Notes: generated by a model from the sequence alone, not told the origin. 64,000 nt of DNA from Pestalotiopsis fici W106-1 (GCF_000516985.1 NW_006917091.1:2011498-2075497); one strand, 5' to 3'; counted from the first letter of the stretch, positions 22,681 through 35,352 are shown. A program made the numbers and translations.

Positions 22681-22824
22681 GAGTTCACCAAGCGGTTGGA
22701 GATGTACTTTGGACGAAACCAGCCAATCGCATTACTGGACATCCACTCCTCCATCAAGCCCTTCTACCAGGAGCAGCGGGCCGACGAGCTCGAGCTGTGG
22801 CCCAGGGGTCCTCGATCGAGATAG
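22681..22824 (+). CDS. 3' end of an unrecognised gene, cut by the gap
   Basis: Immediately after the gap an open frame of 47 codons runs to a TAG at 22822-22824. It reads EFTKRLEMYFGRNQPIALLD at its start, then HSSIKPFYQEQRADELELWP and a short basic end. Codon use is GC-ending and biased as in neighbouring real genes, and the peptide looks globular, unlike chance frames nearby. The rest of the gene must lie in the gap: sequence left of the gap shows no coding continuation. I do not recognise the family. The first few codons could be affected by poor sequence at the gap edge. Confidence 0.5.
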   Translation, partial: EFTKRLEMYFGRNQPIALLDIHSSIKPFYQEQRADELELWPRGPRSR

Positions 22825-24100
22825 GCCCCGGCACTTGTGGGATGCCTACCTTAATGTACCTCAGGTAGGTAAAGGCGTGGAAGGTTTAGGGAACGAATGA
22901 CAAGGCTTCTTTTTGGGCCGGGTCGGGTTGCCAAATAGGATTGACATGTTTGGGGGCCACCTGGCCAAAAGTGATATACGTTATGTACCTAGGTAGCCAT
23001 TTTTGTTGTAAGCAAGAGGAGGCCAGGTGGTTGATCATTTTCAGAAGCTCGGCTGTAATTTATGTTCAGGCAAGAGTTGGATGGATTTGCAAATCGATTT
23101 GCCATGATGCAGATTGACTACGGTCGATCAAGGACTGAATTTATCTAGACCTAGGTTTAATGTTATTAGTCCAATGGCGGCGGAAAAAAAGCTTATTTGA
23201 CCCTTAACAAGCAGCGGTGACGCTGGATCTTGAGTTCCCGATCCAATTGAAGCCCACTTGTTAGAGCGGTTGCACGTGAGTACCGGAGCTCGCTTCTATG
23301 ACACGGCCAGTTCCAGTTGTCCAAAGTAGTTGACCTTTTGTTTTGTTTTTTTCTCTCCCTTCTTGGTCCAGGACAAGACGGGACTGTCTTCAAAGGGTTT
23401 GTCCTGTAACTACATCAAAAAGATGAGTTGTTGAAATTATAAACCGAAAGCATCGATAAGTTAGTAAGAACTAGGAAGTGTGTAGTGCAAATGCTTCAAG
23501 TTATGTGAATAAATACAGCCTCGAGGTACCTACAAGGCGCTATCGATGAAGAGTGCAAAAGAACAATCCCGGGCCAGCTACCAGACAAAACGACACGACG
23601 TTGTACAGCAATGCGTGCAAAAGTAAAGGCGTGTAGAAAGGCGAGAGAATTCACCGTCAATTTATCATCTTGATTGCATATTGAAATCTGAATTCTGCTC
23701 TTGTTTTTCTTGCTACAATTTGACAACGTTAAGGTAGGTAGGTACCTCTCAGCTGCTCCCCTACAGGTGCCGTACATGTAGCTCTCCCCACTACGTGCCT
23801 ACCTAAAAGTGTCTGGTACTTACCTACGTACATACGTTCAACCTACCTTCTCTTTCGTCTTGCCACTTTTCTTTTCTTTTCGCCAGCGCCGACAAACACG
23901 CGACATCTTTCTCCCTCCCGTTTCGTTCAACACCACGCTGCTCGGGCCTGTCCCATTGCTCCAGTGTCCTCTGTGCATAGTACAGCCACAGCAGGTTATA
24001 CTATCCCCGGCCTGTCCGGCCAGCTAGCAGTCGAGCAGCAGATTTACAAAAAGTTGCACTCTGACACGCCCACACTCGTTACGATACTCGGTCAACCTCC
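22825..24100. other. Intergenic, promoter side of the transporter gene
   Basis: No gene seen. AGGTAGGTAGGTACC occurs at about 23732-23746, and GTACTTACCTACGTACATACG just after. From 23835 on, the sequence becomes pyrimidine-rich, as expected for the leader of the transporter gene starting at 24101. Confidence 0.55.
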
Positions 24101-25723
24101 ATGACTTCCCGATCGACGGCGAGGCGACGCCAGACCCTGCGAGAGACGCATGCCGTTCAGAAGAATGGCGACCCAGTGACCCCAAAGGTGATTAATGCTG
24201 GGCCTTCGCTCGAAAAGGCCCAGATGTACGGCATCACCGACCAGCGACCCGCCTATTCCAAACTCGTGGGCCTCGCTGGCCGCATCTTCATTGAGACGAT
24301 TCCTCAGTGGCTGGCCGTTGGGGCCATGCTGAGTCTCATCTTTGGGGGTTGCTGTTCCAATGTGAGTAATTCCTGCCGTACCTTTCTTTGGTTGGTCCAG
24401 TCCAGTCACCGGGCCGTATCATCACCTACCTACTACCACCTACCTTCCTATATACATACATACCTAGGCAGTAACAAGATGGGCTGATGTGGGACTATGC
24501 AGGTATTTGCTCTCGAAGCAATTATCAAGTGAGCAAGCCTTTGCGGCCTCGACTACGCGCGAGGCTGTACCATTCACGAGCAAGAACATCAAGCTGACAC
24601 TAGTCATAACCACAGGGTCGAGCCTGCTAGTGGTACGCAATATTACCTATAAGCTGTCTAAAGCATTGCTTCGTGGGGGTGACATGCGCTTATGCACGGA
24701 AAAAATCATAGGAACTCTTCTCACATTCGTCCAATTCCTCTTTGTTGCCATCACCGGCTACGTCTCTCAGTTCGACAGCTCACGCCCGCCGTTCTTCATT
24801 GCGCCAAACAAGGTCCCGATCCGCCGCTGGCTCATCAATATCGTCCTATTCTTCGGCATCAATGTGCTCAACAATCATGCCTTTAGCTACGACATATCTG
24901 TGCCCGTTCACATTATCCTCAGATCCGGCGGCAGCATTACTACCATGATTGCTGGAAGTCTGTGGGGCAAGAAGTACTCACGAATTCAAGTGGTCGCCGT
25001 ACTTCTCTTGACCACTGGCGTAATCACAGCTGCCTGGTCGGATGCACAGTCCAAGGTATGACGACGGTCTTGTCCAAAATCTAGAAACCCCTGTGCAATG
25101 CTGGCTAACTTGAGCTTCAGGGCAAGCCGACAGATGAGACTAGTGAATCGTCTTCGACCTTCAGCAGAGGGCTCATTATACTATTTGTTGCGCAATCCCT
25201 CTCGGCCGTCATGGGACTCTATACTGAGGAAACGTACAAAAAGTATGGCGGCCATTGGAAGGAAAATCTATTCTACTCCCATCTGCTCTCGCTGCCTTTG
25301 TTCCTACCCTTCAGCACTTCGCTTTACCGGCAATTTATGAGACTTGCCAACAGCCCGCCGTTGACTCTGCCGGCATACGTAGAACAGCTTGCGCTGCCTG
25401 CCAATATGCCTAACTCGATCCGCGACAGTCTGAAGGAAATCCACATACCCAGCCAGGTCGTCTTCTTGGCGCTTAACGTGCTAACGCAGTACGCATGTAT
25501 TCGTGGCGTCAACCTACTAGCAGCGGTCTCGTCGGCGCTGACCGTCACTATCGTGCTCAACATTCGGAAGTTGGTGAGTCTGCTACTGAGCATCTGGCTG
25601 TTCGGAAATCGCCTAGCTCCTGGAACATTGGTTGGCGCGATCGTGGTGTTCTCCGCGGGCGGCTTGTACTCCCTGGACTCCGGGCCACGATCGGGAGCAC
25701 CCAGACACAAAAAGACGGGTTAA
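24101..25723 (+). CDS. yea4: Yea4-type UDP-GlcNAc transporter (SLC35B4 family)
   Basis: Five exons, 24101-24361, 24503-24528, 24616-24632, 24712-25055 and 25121-25723, encode 416 aa. Exons two and three are only 26 and 17 nt. Joined, they give VFALEAIIKVEPASGTLLTF, which restores the conserved first transmembrane segment and the E-P-x-S-G-T-L-L-T-F stretch of the family, so I trust them. About ten hydrophobic helices follow, with FDSSRPPFFIAPNKVPIRRW, NNHAFSYDISVPVHIILRSG and the late motif SSALTVTIVLNIRKLVSLLLS typical of nucleotide-sugar transporters. In yeast, Yea4 carries UDP-N-acetylglucosamine into the ER lumen and supports chitin synthesis. Substrate specificity here is inferred from family. 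The hydrophilic first ~50 residues are presumably cytosolic. Confidence 0.9.
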
Positions 25724-26995
25724 TGCTACCTACCGCAGAGGTGGTAATGATTTTGCGAGCAAGCGTATGTGCAGTAGCAGGCCAGATAAGAAGACACGAG
25801 CCTCTCAGCAAGAATAGGGTCTAGGAAGCATGGAAAACACCTCGCCAATAAAAACATACATGTTGATTGCACTGTTACAGAAGTATGCTTTGTGACGTGA
25901 TTCGTTGATGCAAGGTGAAGACAATGGGTGACAGAGTTACCAACTACTACTACTAGCCAGTCCTTGCAATAAGTGACGGCGTTTAAAAAAAAAAAGGAAA
26001 AAAAAAAAGAATCTCATTGAAGAAGCCTGGGAGAATGTACACACGCCACATGTTTGATATCAACCGGCCGTTGTCTGCACATCAAGACAGGCTGAGAGGG
26101 AGCGGAATGTACGTGATATACCACGTGCGTATAACGGCATTATACTCGAGCGTTCCTCGTATTTTGGGTCAAGAAGTCGAGGTGTGGAAGCTGCGAACTG
26201 CGGGCACAGTGGCCATAGACCTAAGTAGTGTCTCGTACCTCTATACTACCTATTTTACTCATGCAGATAGATACCCATCTACATTTAAGTATGCATCAAT
26301 TCACTATTGCATGGGGCCCTACACACCTTTATACAAATGTGCGTAATCCTAATGCATGACTTATCGTTATAACCAGCTCTACGAGGTATATACTCCGGTA
26401 GATATCTCCATTCGAGTCTGAGAAAGGGTTCTGAAGAAAAAGGAAAAAGGTGGGGGGAAAAATGAAACCAAGAAAGAAAATAGAACAGTTGGAAAAGAAA
26501 ACAGAAAAAAGAAAGGACCACGTCAGAAGACGCCCAAGGAATCCAACACGTGCTAATCAACCGGCGCTAAGCCCCGCCCTTGAGTTCGACCGCTGTTCTC
26601 TCAACTAATCCTGCAAGGGCTCGCTACATTAAGGTAGGTTGCATTGCATATATATATATTCGTATATACCTGGACCTCGAACGTCAACTAGGCCAGCTTC
26701 ACCTACCTGACTGGCGAGGTCCGGCAATCCACCCGAACACCTATAACCTATTTCCTCTTCGTTCTCCCATCACTCACCTCGGCCCCGGCCGACGACAGCA
26801 ACAGCATCAGCATCCTCCATTCGACGGTGAGTCATGCTCGTTGCATACACCTCGACCATGCACCTACACCCATGCACAGTAGCTTGGCAAACCGCCAGCG
26901 ATTCGACGCGAAGCTGACGGTGAGTTGTACGCAGAGTAGAGCCGCGCAGCTTCTCATCATATGCAGCTCCTCTTGATTGCTTCAAGAGAATAACA
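25724..26995. other. Intergenic, leader of AMP deaminase
   Basis: A-rich runs lie at 25985-26010 and 26417-26515. A short (TA)n occurs near 26649-26661. From 26700 the sequence becomes C-rich and probably holds the leader; a GTGAGT motif at 26828 may mark a 5' UTR intron. No coding frame is supported. Confidence 0.5.
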
Positions 26996-29900
26996 ATGTC
27001 GACAACGGAGCCACAGTCCGGGTCCACGTCGCCCAAAGAGCTTGCGCCCGTCGATTTGCCTTCCGAGGACGATGAGTTTGAGTCCGAGGTCGTTGGAAGT
27101 GTCGAGGACTCGGACGTCGATGAACATGCCGGTCGCCATGATATCGAGGGAGACGGCAGCGCTGAAGGCATGCTGCCTCGCGACGTTCCCAAGCGGACAG
27201 CATACTACGACCCCGTAGCCGAGCGCCAGATGACCCAGACCGACGCGAAGCTGTTCTACCAGAGAAGTCAGCACAGAGCAGACGGTAGCAACTGGGGGCA
27301 ATCGCAAGCCACTGCCCCGGCCAGTCCAGTATTTTCCACCGGCTTTGCCAAACTCCATGAGACTGTTGGACCTCAGCCACACGCTGCGGCCGCTGCGCAG
27401 CAGAGCATCACCTCTCACCCTCACCCTGCAAACCTCCACCCAAGTACAAGCTCTCTGTCCTTGCCTCCATCTGCTTCAGGCTACAACAGGCTCCCAAGCT
27501 ACAACAGGCTGCCCGACGTCGGTGGTCTCAGCATTAGAGATGTTCCTATGGGGCCAGAGTCAGCACCGCGCACCGCGACGCGGCCCTCGCTTGTTGGCCA
27601 TAGCAGTGGTCAATCACCTGCTGCATTGCAGTCCCGTGAGGAGTCTGTAACCTTGGATGATCCCGTGCAGCCCGACATGGGCCTACCCGATGGCGCGGCT
27701 GCTGGTATTGGCAGTGGTTTCGCAGACACAGATCCCCACATCGCTGCTGAGCTAAGCTCGATCTTTGGCAATATTCAGAAATGTCTGGACATTCGTCACA
27801 AATACATACGTCTCTCGTTGCAGAGGGACGGCGACAACCCCAAGGACGATCCTGGTTGGGATATCTACCCGCCGCCTCCTGAGCCTGCATGGGTCGGGCC
27901 TTACACGGCCCAGGCAAATGCAGCGGCGAACAGTCTGAACAGCAGCGTGGTGCTCCCTTTAGGCTCCGATCAGGAACCCTCAAGTGCGGAGCCAAGCAGC
28001 GCGACCAATGAGCACCCGAGGAGGAGAACGTCCAAGAAACGCAAACCCGGTCACGATATTGGCGAGGACTTTGATATGGAGGACCTCTTGCCTCTGCCCA
28101 TGGCCAGCGAATATACCTTCCGGCTTGACGAGAACAGTGTCTACCAAGTGTTCGAGAACGACGGGGCAGATCGTACCAATGCGCCAATCATTGGCGTGCC
28201 AACGCTCAAGGACTTTTACGTAGATCTGGAAACGATCCTGTCCATCTCGTCCGATGGACCAAGCAAGAGTTTTGCCTTTCGACGCTTGCAGTATCTCGAA
28301 GGGAAATTTAATCTCTACGTGCTCTTGAACGAGTATCAGGAGACTGCCGACAGCAAAAAAGTGCCCCACCGAGATTTCTACAATGTGAGAAAGGTTGATA
28401 CTCACGTTCATCATTCAGCATGTATGAATCAAAAGCATCTGCTCCGTTTCATCAAGAGCAAGATGAAGAAGTGTCCTGATGAGCCAGTCTTGATTAGGGA
28501 TGGCAAATTACTCACTTTGGCCGAGGTCTTTGAGAGTATCAACCTCACGGCGTATGATCTAAGCATCGACACGCTTGATATGCACGCCCACGTGGACTCG
28601 TTCCATCGATTTGACAAGTTCAACCTCAAGTACAACCCGATAGGAGAATCCCGCCTGAGGACCATCTTTCTGAAAACGGACAACCACATCAACGGCAGAT
28701 ACTTGGCCGAAATCACCAAAGAAGTCATAGCCGACCTCGAGTCTAGCAAGTATCAGATGGTGGAGTGGCGAATTTCCATTTACGGTAGGACCTTGGACGA
28801 ATGGGACAAGCTGGCTGCTTGGGTTGTTGACAATAAGCTCTTCTCCCACAATGTTCGGTGGCTCATTCAGATCCCACGACTGTACGACGTTTATAAGGCT
28901 ACAGGCATGATGGAGAGCTTCGAAGAGGTGATCAAAAACGTCTTCCAGCCCCTATTCGAAGTGACCAAAGATCCGCAGAGCCATCCCAAGCTGCACATAT
29001 TCCTGCAGAGAGTCATTGGCTTTGACAGTGTGGATGATGAAAGCAAGGTTGAGCGCCGGCTCTTCAAGAAGTACCCAGTGCCCAAGGATTGGCATTCCAA
29101 GCAGAACCCTCCGTATAGTTATTGGATCTACTACCTGTTTGCCAACATGACGTCGCTCAACTTTTGGCGACGCCAACGTGGTTTCAATACCTTCCTCCTA
29201 CGGCCGCACTGTGGCGAGGCCGGAGATAGCGAGCACCTTGCTGTGGCTCTACTCTGCTGTCACAGCATCAGCCACGGCCTCCTGCTAAGGAAGGTGCCGT
29301 TGCTGCAGTACCTGTTTTACCTCGAACAGATTGGTATCGCCATGTCTCCTCTCAGCAACAATGCCCTCTTCCTCGCCTACGAAAGGAACCCCTTTCATCA
29401 GTACTTCAAGCGTGGCTTGAATGTGTCTCTGTCCACCGATGATCCGCTGCAATTTGCCTTCACAAAGGAGCCTCTGATCGAGGAATATGCAGTCGCGGCG
29501 CAGATCTACAAGCTCAGCCCTGTAGACATGTGTGAGTTTGCAAAGAACTCGGTCAAGCAAAGTGGTTATGAATACTCGGTCAAACAACAATGGCTTGGAG
29601 ACAATTTCCACCTCCCCGGCAAAGAGGGGAACAACATGGTCAAGACCAATGTGCCTGATCGTCGAGAGGAGTTCCGACACCATACATGGGTCGAAGAGCA
29701 TCACATGTAAGGTTGCCCTTGATGAACGTCGCAAAGAGGTCGGTTGGTTAACTTGTAGTAGGATTTCAAGATACACGCAGCCAGCAGCGCCTGGGGGCTC
29801 CGGGCACCTCAAGGTCCGAGAGCAGCAAAGCACCGTTGCTGCAGTACCAGCTTCTCCAAAATCGACATCCAAACACGCATCATTTCTAGAGAGCAAGGTC

Positions 29901-30110
29901 AACAGTCCTGCACTCCAAGAAGTGCAAGGCCAGGTGCAATCAAGCGACCGTTCGCACACCTCTGGACACGAGCCAAGGTATTTCCCTGGCATGGTGGCGA
30001 GAGCTTCCAGACGGGGCAGTATTCGTCACGGCTCAGCGCAAGATTCTGACGATGTAGCCTCAACGCGCAATACTCTTAAGAAGAGTGGCGGGAAAGAGGA
30101 GCATTCATAG
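26996..30110 (+). CDS. amd1: AMP deaminase
   Basis: Exon 1 is 26996-29706. A 52-bp intron (GTAAGG...GTTAAC...TAG) leads to exon 2, 29759-30110, for 1020 aa. The enzyme converts AMP to IMP and ammonia in purine interconversion. The catalytic half (about 355-900) keeps the metal and active-site residues: DTHVHHSA with H470 and H472, HCGEAGD with H738, and [10 protein letters not shown] with D815 and D816. [25 protein letters not shown] near residue 65 is the usual N-terminal regulatory segment. Residues ~110-260 and 320-350 are disordered. Without splicing, translation would stop at HHM after 904 residues. The spliced tail of about 117 residues ([13 protein letters not shown]...) is Ser-rich and not obviously conserved, so the tail is less certain than the core. 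Confidence 0.93.
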
Positions 30111-31109
30111 TCAGACATCCTAGGGACTGACTGCATGGCGATGGTTTGGTGTAGCGTAGAAAGTCTAGGACGTGATGGGATGAAGTAAGTCTGTAACGGG
30201 ATCGGGGTCATTCAAGGCTGATCTGGGATGGACGGCTAAGGTAGGTTCGGCGCTGTGGGGGACGGGGCAGGCTTCATAAGTAGACATACATTCATGTTTG
30301 CCCTCAAGTTTCCAACTGCACTGGTGGGATATGAGAAAAAGGCAACCGTTTTCTACTACGGGCCGACGGGATAGATCCATCACGAACAAATGTAAATGGA
30401 GAATTTCTGCTATGGAATGACCTCACTTGCATATTACAAATAGAATCTATGGGGTTCTTGCAAGAGGCAGAGATTTGAAACCAAAAAAAACGAGATATTA
30501 AATGGCTGTCAAGTTATGAATGTAGGTAAATGAATGCCTTTTGATGGACTAGTTACACAGGCAGACAGGCATCTGGATACCTACTAGGGACTATGTAGGC
30601 TGGCAGGATTTGATTTGAATTGACCCATTTTAGCAGAATACATGGATGAGCATGGCACGCACGATATACTTTGACTTAGGTATTAATTTATTGTCTGTCC
30701 AGCGGTCATCAATACTTGGTGACAGCGCGAGGCTCAACTTTGGCGGCTCAGGGACCATCATGCTGGATTGGCCAAGGTAATGTAAATGTAATGTACCTAC
30801 GTAACTCTGGCACCCACCCACCTACCCACCACAGTCGGCGGCGCTCTGTCTCTCTCTTTCTCTCCCCCCCCTCCCCCACATTACAGGGAGCCAGCCATTG
30901 ATTACAATGTTAGGCTACGTACTACCTAAAACCTACCTTGACTACATACCTAATCCAGCGCATCAAGACCGGATACGTTGACCACCCTCAGCTCGTTCCC
31001 CATTCTCTCAATACAGAGACGTGCATGTCAAGCCAAAACGGGTTGTAAGAGACCAGTTACTTTTTCATACTCGTCCTGCCAACCCTCTGTCCTCCAGTCC
31101 TGTTCCAAA
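30111..31109. other. Intergenic, no gene seen
   Basis: 3' flank of AMP deaminase followed by the prefoldin promoter. A CT-rich block (30848-30877) and CTACCTTGACTACATACCTA words lie upstream of the prefoldin start. The small frames on both strands have no protein-like features. Confidence 0.55.
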
Positions 31110-31790
31110 ATGTCCATCTCCAACGAGGCTCTACAGAAGGTAAGGTGTAACGCATTTTTTTTGTGTGCCCCATCTCCCCTCCCGATTGATTCGACCTTGC
31201 TTCAGCTAACCAAAGGCTTCTTCTAGCTCGTTCGCGAGATTGAAACGCAGGCCATCGTGGCCCAGCAGCAGATCTCGCTGGTACGGACGCAGCAGGCGTC
31301 GAAGCAGCGCGAGCTCCGAATGGCGCAATTGACACAGACTGAAGTCTCGGCACTGCCAGCTGATACAGGTGTCTATGAAGGCGTTGGCAAGATGTGTGTT
31401 CCACCACCACCCCTCCCCTCTTTCACCCCTATTTGTTATCTCTCTCTCTCTCCCCCTCCCCCTCCCTCTCACACGCTCTCTCCCTCTCTCTAAATCCTAC
31501 CCCTTCCCTTCCCTTCTTCACATGTCATCATTCCATCTCCACGTCGTTGCGGGATATGCCATCCGTATCACCGAGTTGCTGCTGGAGGAGCGACTTACTA
31601 ATGTTTGCACGGCTTGAAAAGGTTCGTGGCCCTGCCCATGTCGGGCCTCCAGGGCAAGCTGGACACGCAGATCAAGGATGCACAGAAGGAGGTCGAGAAT
31701 CTAGGCAAGAAACTCCAGTCTCTAGAGCTCACGCAGAAGAACAGTAAGGAGCACATTGATCGGATGCTCAGGGGAGGAATGGGCGCATGA
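31110..31790 (+). CDS. pfd1: Prefoldin subunit 1 (beta-type)
   Basis: Three exons, 31110-31139, 31227-31393 and 31622-31790, yield 121 aa, close to the usual 120-125. The first exon is only ten codons (MSISNEALQK). The protein is two long helices with heptads, LVREIETQAIVAQQQISLVRT and LDTQIKDAQKEVENLGKKLQ, linked by VSALPADTGVYEGVGKMFVALP. That linker is the beta-hairpin region of beta-type prefoldins, and GVYEGVGKMFVALP is highly characteristic of subunit 1. Prefoldin is a hexameric chaperone that passes unfolded actin and tubulin to the chaperonin CCT in the cytosol. The second intron is long (228 bp), CT-rich, and starts with the less common donor GTGTGT. Confidence 0.92.
31439..31495. 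repeat. CT-rich simple repeat inside an intron
   Basis: (CT)n and CCCT-type repeats fill the middle of the second prefoldin intron, between its GTGTGT donor and the acceptor at 31621. Confidence 0.85.
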
Positions 31791-34045
31791 TGAAACGTAG
31801 CGGCCCATGCTCCGGTTCCCCCCCCGTCTCCAAATTCCAGCTCTCGGGTGATGCTGCGGACGGTGATGATGGATTGGCTGCGTGAGTTGGTCGGCAAGCC
31901 ACGGCCTCCTTCTTTCGACGGGTTGTCAAGTTGCCCAGACCATCTTCTTGGGACGTCCGGGCTCTGCTGCTGGCTTGTGGATACTGAGAATATGTATTGG
32001 GGATCGGCATGGTATTGTTAGCTCTCGAGGCATCTGGGGTTGGTGCAGTGAGTGTGGGATTTGCTGGATATCCACGTGTTTTTGCAGTGGTAAGCGAAGG
32101 CGGCGGATGCTTGCGAGTTGCGGCCGCGTCTCTGTCTGTCCTGCCTGTCTGCCCAGTCGGGTTGTGTTTCACATGTGCATTATGATTTCTGCTCAAGACA
32201 AGACGAGCGCAGTCCCAACATACAGAAATGCACCTTTGCTACCTACCTATATACTTACTGTACTTGCTGTACCTGGGGTGCGGCTGTTGTCTCGTTGTCA
32301 GCAGTGTGTGCTTGTAGCGGAGCGAGGACCAGCACGGCGGGTCAAGTACATGGAACGAAATACAGAAAGAGGGAGAGAGCACGAAATCTGAAGACAGAAA
32401 TAAAATTAAAATTGATGAATCGAGGGTGGCAAGAACCGAGAGAGGGAGAAGAACCTCGTCCATGCTGTCCGCTCAATAGGAATGACTCTTGCGTAGCTAT
32501 TGAGCCGCCTTTATGGGCAAAGAAAAGTAACCTATAGGTGGTAATGGTAGCAGGAGCCCGAAACAGCTCTTGAGACGGGGAACTTTTCTGGGCCTACCTA
32601 AGTGCCAGTCCCCGAGGCTGAAGATGATGATGATATGAACTAAACGCCCCATCTTTGCAGCACGTGGTCGTCCAACATCGTGTTACCGACTAGGTATGCA
32701 TGGGTCAACTCGGCCTGAATTTTGTCTTCTTCTTCTTCTTCTCATCCTCCTTCTCTCCATGCTTCTCACTCACTAAATGAATTAGAGAACAAATTCTCGT
32801 CATGTGCAGCTCTTTAACGTGTGGCAAGAATTATAACACATGATAATGATGAGGCAAAAATGTCTAGTACCTAAAATGCCTGATCACCCATTCTTGTTCA
32901 TTGAACATTCCTTCCATCTGACCTCGGTTGGGATTGAAAGAATGGGAAAGAAGTAAGCACTTGTCCAAGAACTGCTTAGGTCAGATTGAAGGTTCCAAGA
33001 TTATGGCGGAGAAAAAAGCAGTGAGTAATCTGTAAGTACGCTATCCAAATGCCAGCAAGCTGGAAGAAAAGGGAGGGAAAAAAAAAAACCAGGCTCTTGG
33101 TGTCGGTATGGTGGCCGGGGCTAAGACTGCGTACCTACCTAAGCACGACAGGGGGAACTGACTGGCCGGTACGACGGGTTGAACCGGTGGGAAACCGAGT
33201 AAAGCTTAAAAACAAAAGAAGGAGGCAAGGCAAAGCAAAAGGTCAGTAATGAAAATAATAAATAATAATACTATAAATGAGTCAGAATTGATAAACACGA
33301 CTAGATAAATGAAAAAAAAAAAATTTTCCTTCTCCCCCAACTAGGTCAAGTAGGAGATAAAATAAATGAAAAAAACTTCCGATGATTTGGTCATCGAACC
33401 CCCCCCCACCCCCTCAAGAATAACAGGACCAGTGCCGAGATGGCCTCGATTTCGCATCCTGACCGCTGTTGTGCCTGTCTTGCCAACCAGTGAGGATTGC
33501 ATCTCGGGCCTGGGCTGTTTTCTGACTTACATGGCCGTTCGTCATTCTTATGCATCTTTGGGTAGGTAAGTAAGTATGTAGGTATGCAATGTAATCCATT
33601 CTCTAGCTCCGAGATGTATGTTGGCTTATTATTTCTTTCTCACCTATACACAATAGGTAATTCGTAACTCAGTCCACTTGAATTAATACCAAGGTATATT
33701 ATATGCACGTGCGTGCTCTATGTGTACTGTGTACAGTAGTAGTAGCCTTACCAAAAACCCTTACCACCCCGACTTACGTATAATACTAGCCCCTCTTTTT
33801 ATGAGGGGTCTCTTTTGGTTTTCTTTTCTTTTTCTTGTTTCCCTCCCCACTTGCGACCAAAAAGTCCCTGTTACCACCTACCTGCTACATAAGACCACAG
33901 TACCTTGCCTACCTCTGCCTTGTTGCTTGGGATGAAATGGCCCCCAAATGGACCCATGTTAATAGTGTCAGGGAACGTGTAGCTACATAGCTCATTATGC
34001 AGCAGCAAGTTGTCGACTAAACCTCAATCAAACAGGATCGGAGGG

Positions 34046-34077
34046 TCTCTCTCTCTCTCTCTTCTCTCTCTCTTTCA
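34046..34077. repeat. (CT)n microsatellite
   Basis: Alternating CT run of about 30 bases, broken once by TTCT, followed by CACA-type sequence. Confidence 0.85.
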
Positions 34078-35239
34078 CACAGACACATCCACACACCCAC
34101 TACAGAAAATCAAATGAAGAAAAAGAAGCATTTGTAAAAACCCAAAAGGTTCAAATCACAAGCCCAAAACAATATACGGATACGATCTTATTGCTCGAAC
34201 AAAAAAGAGGCGAGACCCACGGGTTCAATGACCATTCTACATGTCTACTACTAGGTATGTATACTAATAAGTCTACCTAATCCTAGTACAAATGTTACCA
34301 TGCAAGGACGGATATAGAACAGGAGGAGCCTGGGCTAGGTAGGCACTAATGTATGTAAAAGTAGACATTCACAGGGTTATTCCATTGGGATCTGGCACCA
34401 TGTTTTGCTTCTATTTTCAGCCCCCAACCCAATCTGGACGTCGTCCCCTCTCTGGCCTCCCCCTCCATCAATGCCACTACCTACATGCATACTGACAATT
34501 GCCAGGAATCTACCAAGTACATACCTCCTAACCTTGCCCTGGCTGGTCCATTAAGGTATTGTTAGTTAGTTGAAGTATACCCAAAAGCAGTGTCTACTCC
34601 CCGCCCCAAGTATCTTACCTACCTAAATGCCAACCTGTCTACCGCTCATGACCTGGGGAGTCCTAGATTGCTGGCTAGTAGTATCACGGATGCCAGCGCC
34701 CATTCCAAAGTAAGTTACCACCACCCTGCTGCCCGGCTGTCTGGCTGGCTAGCTGGCTGCCCGGCTGGCTCGCTCATTGACCTCAGCTGCATGGGATCGC
34801 ACTGACATGATCTTTGTCCTATTCGCCTCTGGTACGGCTGTGCTTCCACACGGCCTAATACTACTGCCACTACTACTACCACTACCTGATATACACAGCA
34901 AAGACTGCACATAACTCGATGAACCATGGTCTTTTTTGCATGTACCTACCTACGATTCGTACCTTGCCTTGACTGCCTGCTTGCCTGCCTGCCTGCCTTT
35001 ATCTCTGGTCCAGCCCGTCTCTCTAGTCTTGCGCGGCTTCTCTTACTCTCAGCTCCCTGGAGGTTACAAAGACTTGAAGTGCGGGAGCAGAAACTGGGAA
35101 GACAATCCTTCCAGCCAGGGGTAGATACAGCGAATTGTCGTTTTAACTCACGCCAAATATTGCCGTGCCAGATTGTCATTCCATGGCCAACATGACAGAC
35201 GAACTGACGGACGGCTAAAAGCCCACTGCGCTATTGTCC

Positions 35240-35268
<29 letters not shown>
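35240..35268. repeat. (AC)n microsatellite
   Basis: About 14 uninterrupted CA units. It produces runs of VCVCVC in the minus-strand frames, which marks those frames as spurious. Confidence 0.9.
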
Positions 35269-35270
<2 letters not shown>

Positions 35271-35352
35271 CCCTCTATCTGTCGGAGCAATGAGTACATA
35301 ATGAGTGTCTTTACTTGCTGGCTGGATGACATACAAGAGCCTGGCCGGTGAA

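Noticed and set aside
31882..32391. 169-codon plus-strand frame in the large spacer
   Set aside because: Composition rich in Cys, Trp and Arg, no domain pattern, and crossing simple sequence; no splice-linked partner was found.
34145..34160. GGTTCAAATC, similar to the B box of a tRNA gene
   Set aside because: No matching A box or cloverleaf arms can be drawn from the flanking A-rich sequence.
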